Positions 33,956-41,032 of a DNA stretch of 41,032 nucleotides are shown here, piece by piece. Numbering within the stretch: position 1 is the stretch's first letter; each line of letters begins with the position of its first letter. Below the pieces are notes generated by a model that worked only from the letters and a program-made list of their open reading frames with translations, had not been told where the DNA came from and did not search any database. Where the stretch lies: NCBI GenBank assembly GCA_951801955.1, contig CATOOV010000025.1, positions 1 to 41,032 of the forward strand, given 5' to 3'. The position numbers were made by a program, and so were the translations under genes. Origin of the DNA: an uncultured Lachnospiraceae bacterium (GTDB lineage: Bacteria; Bacillota; Clostridia; Lachnospirales; Lachnospiraceae).

Positions 33956-33984
33956 AGTATATCACTGTGTTAAAGTTTTGTCAA
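33956..33984 (-). promoter_or_regulatory. Strong sigma-A promoter of veg
   Basis: TTGACA (33979-33984), 17 bp, TATACT (33956-33961) on the minus strand. The leader of about 100 nt holds a small GGTTC/GAACC hairpin near 33889-33902. Confidence 0.8.
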
Positions 33985-34078
33985 AGAAAAAAATATTTCA
34001 CCATTCGACAAGAACCAAAGTATGCCAAAAGATAGTTTTAAAATTCTTATTGTTAATTTTCACCAACCAATACAAACC

Positions 34079-35845
34079 TTATACGACAAACTGGCTGTTG
34101 TACAGCTCATAATAAAATCCGTTCTGTGCAAGCAGTTCCTGATGGCTGCCCTGTTCTAAGATATGTCCATCCTTCATGACCAGTATCATATCTGCTTCCT
34201 GAATGGTAGAGAGACGGTGTGCCACAATAAAACTGGTGCGCCCTTTCATCATCTTTGCAAAGGCATTTTGTATCTTCATTTCAGTCCTGGTATCAATGGA
34301 AGATGTTGCCTCATCCAAAATAAGCATAGGCGGAAGGCAGAGCATTACCCTGGCAATACACAAAAGCTGTTTTTGTCCCACGGACAGGCTTCCTCCTTCC
34401 TCACCGATAACCGTATCATACCCTTTGGGCAGACGCTTAATAAAACTGTGGGCATGCGCGGCATTCGCCGCTTCCATCATCTCCTCATCTGATGCATCCT
34501 GTTTTCCCATCTTAAGATTCTCACGGATTGTCCCTGCTTTCAACCAAGTTTCCTGGAGTACCATGCCATAGCTTTCTCTTAAACTTTGGCGTGTCACCTC
34601 TCTGATATCCTCCCCTTCCACCAGGATGCTTCCGCTGTCCACATCGTAAAAACGCATCAGAAGATTGATCAGCGTAGTCTTGCCGCATCCGGTAGGACCT
34701 ACAATCGCCACCCGCTGCCCAGGTTTTACAGATAAATTAAAATCCTCAATTAACTTTTTATCCGGCGTATAGGAAAAATAAACATGTTTCAGATCTATAT
34801 TTCCCTTGACCTCTGCCAAGACTTTTACATTTTCAGGTTCTGGAACCTGGGATTCTTCCTCAATCAAAGCAAAAATCCGTTCCGCACAGGCAAGGGCATT
34901 CTGCAGTTCCGTCACTACCCCGGAAATTTCATTAAAAGGCTTGGTGTATTGGTTGGCATAACTTAAAAAACAGGATAACTGCCCCACGGTAAGCACGCCC
35001 CTCATCGCCGAAAATGCCCCTACAAGCCCTACCCCGGTATATACCAGGCTATTTACAAACCGGGTGCTCGGATTGGTCAGGGAAGAAAAAAAGGTTGCCT
35101 TAAGGGATGCCTTTTCCAGCCTTTGGTTGATTTCATCAAACTGTTCCAGTATATCCTCTTCTTTGGAAAATGCCTGGACTACCTTCTGGTTTTCGATCAT
35201 TTCATTGACCAGCGCCGTCTGTTCACCCCTGGTAGCAGACTGGAGCATAAACATTGAGAATGTCCGCCGAGCAATAAAACTTGCCACAAAAAGAGAAACT
35301 GGAGTTACCAAAACCACCACCAAAGTAATTTTCACATTGATTCCCAGCATAAACAGCAAAGTCCCTAAAATCGTGACTACTCCGGTAAACAATTGGGAAA
35401 AACCCATCAAAAGCCCGTCTGCAAATTGATCCACGTCTGCAATGACCCGGCTCACCAGTTCACCATGGGAATGTCCGTCAATAAATTTCAGAGGAAGTAT
35501 CTCGATCTTAGCAAAGGCTTCCCTCCGAATATCTTGTACCACCTCGTAAGTAATCTTATTGTTGCACACATTCATCAGCCATTGTGCCAACGCCGTCACA
35601 GCAATCACAATCCCCATCTTCCAGAGAAGCTGTGTAATCACAGAAAATTTGACCTGTCCCGGTCCTAAAATATGGTCAATGACCTGCCCTGTCACCACTG
35701 GAATATACAAGGCAGCGGCTACTGTCACCACTGCAAACACCAAAGACAACGCCAGATACCCCCCATATGCCTTGATATATTTTAAGACTTTTTTCATTGT
35801 CTGGGTTTGTTTTACTCTAAGATCCTTTTTCACTGTTCCCTCCAT
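34079..35845 (-). CDS. ABC exporter half-subunit with canonical ATP site residues
   Basis: A 588-residue half-transporter: six transmembrane helices (about 30-330), then an ATPase domain. Walker A is GPTGCGKT and Walker B is MLILDE with the catalytic Glu. The switch His is in IVAHRLST. The signature is degenerate, LSVGQ instead of LSGGQ. This complements the upstream partner, so the two should form a heterodimeric multidrug or lipid exporter of the BmrCD or TM287/288 kind. It begins 36 nt after the partner. GTG 35833, with GGAGG 5 nt upstream, is an alternative start. The substrate is unknown. Confidence 0.9.
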   Translation of the reverse strand: MEGTVKKDLRVKQTQTMKKVLKYIKAYGGYLALSLVFAVVTVAAALYIPVVTGQVIDHILGPGQVKFSVITQLLWKMGIVIAVTALAQWLMNVCNNKITYEVVQDIRREAFAKIEILPLKFIDGHSHGELVSRVIADVDQFADGLLMGFSQLFTGVVTILGTLLFMLGINVKITLVVVLVTPVSLFVASFIARRTFSMFMLQSATRGEQTALVNEMIENQKVVQAFSKEEDILEQFDEINQRLEKASLKATFFSSLTNPSTRFVNSLVYTGVGLVGAFSAMRGVLTVGQLSCFLSYANQYTKPFNEISGVVTELQNALACAERIFALIEEESQVPEPENVKVLAEVKGNIDLKHVYFSYTPDKKLIEDFNLSVKPGQRVAIVGPTGCGKTTLINLLMRFYDVDSGSILVEGEDIREVTRQSLRESYGMVLQETWLKAGTIRENLKMGKQDASDEEMMEAANAAHAHSFIKRLPKGYDTVIGEEGGSLSVGQKQLLCIARVMLCLPPMLILDEATSSIDTRTEMKIQNAFAKMMKGRTSFIVAHRLSTIQEADMILVMKDGHILEQGSHQELLAQNGFYYELYNSQFVV

Positions 35846-35881
35846 TCTGTGTGCCTTTTTCCACAGAAGGCACCTCCCTGT

Positions 35882-37618
35882 TTACTGCTTTTTAAATTGG
35901 GACTCATAAATTTCCCGGTAAACCCGGCACTTCTCCAAAAGTTTCTGATGGGTTCCCATCCCTGCGACCTGTCCATCTTCCAAGACGATGATCTTATCTG
36001 CATGTTGGATGGAAGAGGTACGCTGGGAGACAATAAACACCGTAGGCGAACCGTCCATCTGGCGGATTGCCTTCCTTAACCTGGCATCTGTGGCATAATC
36101 CAACGCCGACGCGCTGTCATCCAAAATCAAAATATCGGGCTTACGCACCAGGGCGCGGGCAATGGTCAGACGCTGGCGCTGTCCCCCGGAAAAATTCTTC
36201 CCCCCCTGTTCCACAAGGGCGTCCAGCTTCCCTTCCTTGCCCTCTACCACTTCTTTCGCCTGTGCCGTTTCCAAAGCCTGATACAATTCTTCTTCTGTGG
36301 CAGCAGCATTGCCCCAACAGAGATTCTCCCGAATGGTGCCTTGGAACAACACTGCTTTCTGCATCACAATCCCAACTTTCTGGCGAAGTTCCTCCAAGGG
36401 ATAGTCTTTGACATTTTTCCCTTGGATCAGCACCTCCCCTCTTGTCACATCATAAAAACGGGGAATCAAATGTACCAAAGAAGTTTTTCCAGAGCCAGTA
36501 CCGCCAATAATCCCGACGGTTTCTCCCTTTTGCACAGTGAAATCAACCTCTGACAAACTCTCTGCGCCTGCTTTCTGATAGGTTAATCCCACATGGGAAA
36601 ATTGTACCATAGGAACGTTTTCGATTGCCTGGGTTCCTGACACGTCCTGTGTCCTAGTAAGGTTTACCGGCATACTGCTCTTCATTTCCAAAATAGTAGA
36701 CACACGGTTTCCGCAGGCATATGCTTTGGTAATGGTAATAATCAAATTTGCAAGCTTTATAAGCTCCACCAAAATCTGTGACATGTAGTTTACCAGCGCC
36801 ACCACTTCCCCCTGTGTAAGATTCCCCAGGTCAACCTGTACGGCGCCCGTATAGAGGAGTACGATGGTAGCTCCATTGATGACCACATAAGTCACAGGAT
36901 TCAAAAAAGCGCTGATTTTTCCCACATAATTCTGCATGGATGTGAGGTTTTCCAATCCCTCCTCAAATCGGCTTTTTTCTTCCTCCTCTTTGTGAAAGGC
37001 ACGAATCACCCTGGCGCCGGAAAGGTTTTCCCTTGTAATGCCTAAAACCTTATCCAGCCGTTCCTGGACCTTCCGATATAAAGGAATGCTGACTGCCATA
37101 ACGCCAAAAACCACAAAAGACAGTAAGGGAATGGTCACTACAAAAATCAACGCTGCCTTTGTGTCAATGGTAAAAGCCATCACCATGGCGCCAAAGACGA
37201 TAAAGGGAGAGCGCAGAAAGAGACGCAGCACCATATTGACCCCAGACTGTACCTGGTTAATATCACTGGTCATACGGGTAATCAGCGTCGCCGTCCCCGC
37301 TTGGTCAATTTCGGAAAAAGAGAAAGTCTGGATATGGGCAAAAAGCTGATGGCGCACCTTTGTTCCGAACCCTGCCGCAGCTTTCGCCGCAAAATACTGT
37401 GCAGTCACAGAACAAACAAGCCCAATAAGCCCCAGCGCAACCATCACCAAGCACATCCTTAAAATATATCCGCTGTCTTTAGCAGCAATACCTACATCAA
37501 TAATTGCAGAAACCACTAGCGGCACAACCAGCTCAAAAGAGGCTTCCAGCATTTTAAATAACGGCGCCAATACACATTCTTTTTTGTAATTTTTTAAATA
37601 TACCAGTAACTTTTTCAT
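35882..37618 (-). CDS. ABC exporter half-subunit with degenerate ATP site
   Basis: A 578-residue half-transporter: transmembrane domain about 15-310, then an ATPase domain. Walker A is GGTGSGKT and the signature FSGGQ is canonical. Walker B ends LILDDSAS, with Asp in place of the catalytic Glu, and the switch His is Gln (IVSQRTSS). It therefore supplies the degenerate Walker site and the good signature of a heterodimer with the next gene. AAGGA lies before the ATG, and a sigma-A promoter lies about 60 nt upstream. It is first of the two-gene operon. Confidence 0.9.
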   Translation of the reverse strand: MKKLLVYLKNYKKECVLAPLFKMLEASFELVVPLVVSAIIDVGIAAKDSGYILRMCLVMVALGLIGLVCSVTAQYFAAKAAAGFGTKVRHQLFAHIQTFSFSEIDQAGTATLITRMTSDINQVQSGVNMVLRLFLRSPFIVFGAMVMAFTIDTKAALIFVVTIPLLSFVVFGVMAVSIPLYRKVQERLDKVLGITRENLSGARVIRAFHKEEEEKSRFEEGLENLTSMQNYVGKISAFLNPVTYVVINGATIVLLYTGAVQVDLGNLTQGEVVALVNYMSQILVELIKLANLIITITKAYACGNRVSTILEMKSSMPVNLTRTQDVSGTQAIENVPMVQFSHVGLTYQKAGAESLSEVDFTVQKGETVGIIGGTGSGKTSLVHLIPRFYDVTRGEVLIQGKNVKDYPLEELRQKVGIVMQKAVLFQGTIRENLCWGNAAATEEELYQALETAQAKEVVEGKEGKLDALVEQGGKNFSGGQRQRLTIARALVRKPDILILDDSASALDYATDARLRKAIRQMDGSPTVFIVSQRTSSIQHADKIIVLEDGQVAGMGTHQKLLEKCRVYREIYESQFKKQ

Positions 37619-37667
37619 AGGGATTCCTTTTCCTTTTTATATTCAGCACATCTGCTGACCAAGAGAA

Positions 37668-37696
37668 ATTATACAAAATTTTCCTGTAAAATTCAA
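37668..37696 (-). promoter_or_regulatory. Sigma-A promoter of ABC exporter operon
   Basis: TTGAAT (37691-37696), 17 bp and TATAAT (37668-37673) read toward the ABC genes. The rest of 37697-37916 holds only the hairpin at 37808-37848. Confidence 0.7.
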
Positions 37697-37807
37697 TCCT
37701 TACCATAGTAATGTTACCACATATTTTGCTTTTATTCCCGCGGCAATGGCTCTAAATATTAATGGCGCGTGCCAAGCACATACCAGAACGGACTGCAGGC
37801 TGCTCCG

Positions 37808-37848
37808 AAAGTCCAACACCCCGCTGCTGGCAGCGAGGTGTTGACTTT
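37808..37848. terminator. Hairpin after Na/phosphate symporter gene
   Basis: AAAGTCCAACACC and CGCTGC pair with GCAGCG and GGTGTTGACTTT around a TGG loop. The better T-run is on the plus strand (TTTTCTTTT), so its use as minus-strand terminator of the symporter is plausible but not ideal. Confidence 0.6.
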
Positions 37849-37916
37849 TCTTTTACAGGCAGGAATGATCTCCAACCAATTTTTAACCCTGGTAATTAAT
37901 TCGCTCCACAAGGGAT

Positions 37917-39635
37917 TCATCTCCATTTAAAAAAGAGCTTAGACTTGATACCCGTAGTATAACCCATATTTGTTTTATTAGAAAGATGTTTTATATTTGA
38001 TTTTTCTCCCACTTTCTGCATCTCCTGGGCAATATTTAAAATATGCTGTCCAATGTGCTCAAAATCAGTCAGCATTTCTGAGTACACAATACATGCCTCT
38101 CCCGTGCACTTTCCTTGTTTCATCCGTCCCACAAGCGCTTCCCGAAACTGCAGCGCCATTTCACCCATACTGTGTTCCAGGTATTCCACCCTCTTTAACC
38201 AATTTTTCTCTTCTTGCATCGGCTTGTCCAATGCCTCAAAAATCACCTGGAGAACCTGCTCCATCCGCTCCATTTCCCTCTGTTCCTCCCTAGTAAAAGT
38301 AATTTCCTTTTCCTTAAGGACACTGGTATACTTTGCAATATTCAAGGCATGGTCTCCAATCTGCTCCATATTTCCCACCATTTTATAATATTGGCTGGCA
38401 ATAAAAGCATCCCCCTCATTTGGTTTATTTACAATCGTTCGAAAAATATACTGGGATATCTCCTTATTTAAATAATCTATATACTCTTCTGCCTTTTGAA
38501 CCTCCTCCAACTGCTCCTCGTCCGCCACTCGAAACGCCCAAAAGGCACGGTCTACGTTGTATCCTGTCATTTCCAGCATACGGAACACTTCCTGATGAAG
38601 CTGGTTCAGATAAATCGCGGACATACCGATTCGTTCCTCGATGGCTTTTCCTGGAGGAAGCAAATATTTCAAATGTTTTTCCTTATTGGAATCTGTCTTA
38701 AGTTCCGGCAATATTTTCTTTGTTGCCTTTGCCAATATCGTTCCAGTTGGAAATAATAACAATGTGGTTATAACATAAAATAACGTATGCATCTGGGCAA
38801 TCTGCACCGCGAGCTTTCCGGGCGTTATTTTTTCCAAAAATGGTACCACTGGCGTAGTAAGGCATAAAATGCAAAGCACACAAGTCCCAGCTATATTAAA
38901 GATAAAGTGAATCAATGCGGCACGCTGGGCGTCACGTTTTCCCCCAACAGCAGCAATCGCAGTCCTGACACATGTCCCGATATTCTGACCAAACATGAAA
39001 AATGCCGCGTCGTTTAACCGAACCAGCCCATTTACTGCTGCCATCTGCAGAATCCCTATTGACGCAGAGGAAGAATGAAGCACGGAAGTAAACACAATTC
39101 CAGCAAAAATTCCTGGAAGCGGACTTGAAAACATTTCAAGCAGCCTTATAATTTCCGGCACCCCCTGCAAAGGCAGCATTGCTGTCCCTATCATTTCTAT
39201 TCCCAGAAACAGCACCCCTAAACCGGCTAAAATCTGCCCAGCATATGTATATTTTGGCTTATTTAAAAACAATAGCAAGATCACTCCTGCAAACGCAAAT
39301 AAGGGAGCCATCATGCCTATGTTCCACGCAATCAAATGCCCTGTAACAATCGTGCCAAGATTCGCTCCCATAATAACCCAAACTGCCTGTTCCAATGTTA
39401 TCATCCCTGAACTAAGAAAGCCTACCACCATCGCCATCGTTGCTGAGGATGACTGGATAATTGCTGTAATAACCGCTCCCGCCGCCACTCCAAGAAAACG
39501 GTTTGCAGTCAGACGTTCCAAAATTTGTTTCATATAATTTCCTGCCGCCGCCTCTAATCCGCCGCTCATCATATGCATTCCATAAAAAAAGAGTGCCAAC
39601 CCTCCCAAAAAACTTAAAATATCTTTTATCTCCAT
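37917..39635 (-). CDS. Na/phosphate cotransporter family protein with PhoU-like tail
   Basis: A 572-residue inner-membrane protein of the NptA/YjbB (PNaS) family. Two inverted Na/Pi repeats are visible, with QSSSATMAMVVG near residue 61 and HSSSASIGIL near 192. About nine hydrophobic helices cover the first 320 residues. The C-terminal 240 residues form a helical PhoU-like domain (MVGNMEQIGDHALNIAKYT). It should move phosphate with sodium. The ATG has no good Shine-Dalgarno; the nearest AGGAGG is about 40 nt upstream (39675-39680). It stands alone, next to an insertion-sequence gene. Confidence 0.9.
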   Translation of the reverse strand: MEIKDILSFLGGLALFFYGMHMMSGGLEAAAGNYMKQILERLTANRFLGVAAGAVITAIIQSSSATMAMVVGFLSSGMITLEQAVWVIMGANLGTIVTGHLIAWNIGMMAPLFAFAGVILLLFLNKPKYTYAGQILAGLGVLFLGIEMIGTAMLPLQGVPEIIRLLEMFSSPLPGIFAGIVFTSVLHSSSASIGILQMAAVNGLVRLNDAAFFMFGQNIGTCVRTAIAAVGGKRDAQRAALIHFIFNIAGTCVLCILCLTTPVVPFLEKITPGKLAVQIAQMHTLFYVITTLLLFPTGTILAKATKKILPELKTDSNKEKHLKYLLPPGKAIEERIGMSAIYLNQLHQEVFRMLEMTGYNVDRAFWAFRVADEEQLEEVQKAEEYIDYLNKEISQYIFRTIVNKPNEGDAFIASQYYKMVGNMEQIGDHALNIAKYTSVLKEKEITFTREEQREMERMEQVLQVIFEALDKPMQEEKNWLKRVEYLEHSMGEMALQFREALVGRMKQGKCTGEACIVYSEMLTDFEHIGQHILNIAQEMQKVGEKSNIKHLSNKTNMGYTTGIKSKLFFKWR

Positions 39636-39838
39636 AGTATTATTTTTATTTTATGAAAAGGCTTATCCGCCGTACCTCCTAAGTTAATAAGGCAAGCATA
39701 TCAATATTTCCATTTTCCGTCAATCTTCCAGGCCGTTCCTTAGCAGTTTCTTACCGTTTGTTCAAACTTATAAAAAATTGGAGCTTCCTTTTTCCTTGTG
39801 TCTGCTTTTGCAAATCCATAAAGATTATGCTACTCACA

Positions 39839-39888
39839 TTTGATATAACACTCCAAAGGCGTAAATTCGGTGTAACGGGCACCTACAC
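39839..39888 (-). other. Possible right end / guide-RNA region of tnpB element
   Basis: Downstream of tnpB two small hairpins are visible on the minus strand. One is GTGTAGGTGCCCGTTACACC (39869-39888) and the other TTTGGAGTGTTATATCAAA (39839-39857). In IS200/IS605 elements the 3' end of tnpB and the right end encode the omega RNA. I cannot fix the exact boundary. The rest of 39636-39838 shows no gene. Confidence 0.4.
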
Positions 39889-39903
39889 ATTGTATTACTC
39901 GTT

Positions 39904-40878
39904 CTAGTGGGTATATACAATTTCCTTCCAGTTCTTACCATACCTAGAAAGATTTATACTTGCGTTGTAATCTCGGTCTATTTCTAAGCCACATCTATTA
40001 CATTTATAAACTCTTTCCGATAAAGATAGTCGCTTTGTTATATTAACACAACAACTACACATTTTACTTGATGGATAAAACTTATCAGCAATTTCTAATT
40101 TAATACCATATAATTGACATTTATAAGTTAAATACTGTCTAAACTTATTGAAACATTGATTAGATACTGCTTTAGATAAATGTTTATTTTTTATCATTCC
40201 TTTTACATTTAAGCCCTCTATTACCATTTTCTTTGGTGTGGTTCTTACCAAGCCCTTTGTAACTTTGTGGATATATGTATTACGAATGTTTGCTAATCTT
40301 GTATCTAATAATCTAATTCTTTGTTCCAATTTCTTAATATTCCCTGTTTTAACATATTCCTTACCTTGTTTATTCATCTCATATTTACGAGATACTTGTC
40401 TTTGCATTCGTTTCTTTTGTTTCTCTAACTTTTTGATTGTATTTGTTTTATTGATGTTCTTATAGACATCACTATTAGAAACAATAGCAAGGTCTTTAAT
40501 ACCCAAATCAACACCCATAGTTCCTGTGCCATTAGTTACTTGCCCTTGTACTTCATAAGTATAAGATAAATACCAATACTTGCCGTCAAAAGACACTCTA
40601 GTAAAAGATTTATACGCTTTATCCAAGTCCTTAATAGATTGTTTCGTAATTGCCTCTGGAACAAGTTTTACCCATTCATAGCCACTATCATTATGTTTAA
40701 GGTCTTGAATATGCTCTATACCTTGCTGAATAGTAGTATGGCTGCCATCTTTTTCATATCTAGCAATTCTATAAGAAAGTGATTCATTCCAAGCCCATCT
40801 TGAAGTACCCGCAAATTGCCAAAATAGTTCTCCTTGTTCTTACGTTGGATATAATCTTATTTTCCTTGCAATCTGCAT
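39904..40878 (-). pseudogene. tnpB: IS200/IS605-type TnpB (OrfB) with nonsense codon 13
   Basis: TnpB is the RNA-guided nuclease of IS200/IS605 elements. Read from ATG 40878, the frame gives MQIARKIRLYPT, then TAA at 40840-40842. It continues in frame as EQGELFWQFAGTSRWAWNES through to 39904, 324 codons in all. The RuvC residues are present: Asp124 in GVDLG, Glu221 in VIEGLN and the DRD at 301-303. The zinc finger reads CSCC and CNRC. Typical sequences have Lys at codon 13, so one base change (AAA or AAG to TAA or TAG type) explains the stop. The first later start would drop about 84 residues. The region is more AT-rich than its neighbours. No tnpA is visible. Confidence 0.88.
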
Positions 40879-40952
40879 TGTTCTCACCTACTTTTTCTTA
40901 CTATTATAGCCATGAGCAAAACTCTACATATCCTGTATTTATGCGGCTTTGC

Positions 40953-40969
40953 GAGGCATGGCAAACCTC
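40953..40969. other. Small palindrome near possible left end of tnpB element
   Basis: GAGG and CCTC pair around CATGGCAAA, 75-91 nt before the tnpB start. Subterminal hairpins are the recognition sites of IS200/IS605 transposases. The window ends 63 nt later, so the true left end and any tnpA are out of view. A TATAAT-like -10 lies at about 40904-40909. Confidence 0.3.
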
Positions 40970-41032
40970 TTTATCACTCCAAATTTATAGTAACCATCAG
41001 CTCCAAATGGTATAATTAAGTTGTCAAAATCA

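Overview
The window looks like a chromosomal segment of a spore-forming, low-to-moderate-GC anaerobe of the Clostridia, most likely Lachnospiraceae. The reasons are a sporulation gene set (spoIIE, yabP, yabQ, a SipL-type SPOCS/LysM protein, a CotS-like kinase, veg), BspA-like leucine-rich-repeat and NlpC/P60 surface proteins, and Clostridia-style intracellular GH13 and phosphoglucomutase genes. This placement is inferred from gene content; no rRNA or species marker is present. All intact genes lie on the minus strand. The only plus-strand block (mutM plus a fragment, about 30.5-31.6 kb) is decayed.

Layout in window order (transcription runs right to left). 1-1875: 3'-truncated secreted surface protein with a 48-bp repeat. 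1911-5660: GH13 enzyme, larE and tcdA operon, with a paired operator-like inverted repeat upstream. 6137-14713: conserved core hup - rqcP - yabP - yabQ - divIC - spoIIE - tilS - hpt - ftsH, close to the order known from Bacillus subtilis, broken between rqcP and yabP by two tandem repeat elements. 14929-17909: chemoreceptor plus sugar-type binding lipoprotein. 18167-19900: phosphoglucomutase. 20326-25089: Asn/Gly-tailed PEGA lipoprotein, CotS-like kinase, cca, yqeY. 25546-30308: NlpC/P60 protein and LRR surface protein. 30502-31925: plus-strand island with frameshifted mutM and an internally deleted NifX-like gene, flanked by related hairpins. 31931-33852: sipL and veg. 34079-37618: heterodimeric ABC exporter. 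37917-39635: Na/phosphate symporter. 39904-41032: IS200/IS605-type tnpB broken by a nonsense codon.

The most unusual signal is a family of mosaic intergenic repeats (about 5.8, 13.5, 13.7, 14.3, 20.0, 25.3, 27.3 and 31.7 kb). Most copies end in a long hairpin whose two arms change together from copy to copy, so base pairing is kept while sequence drifts. Some copies sit just after a gene and appear to act as terminators; one lies in the pgcA leader and carries a 43-bp insert flanked by TA. Other points of note are a spoIIE promoter with a 21-bp spacer and 0A-box-like sites, a sipL ribosome-binding site buried in the veg terminator, and a three-cysteine LarE without larA, larB or larC nearby.
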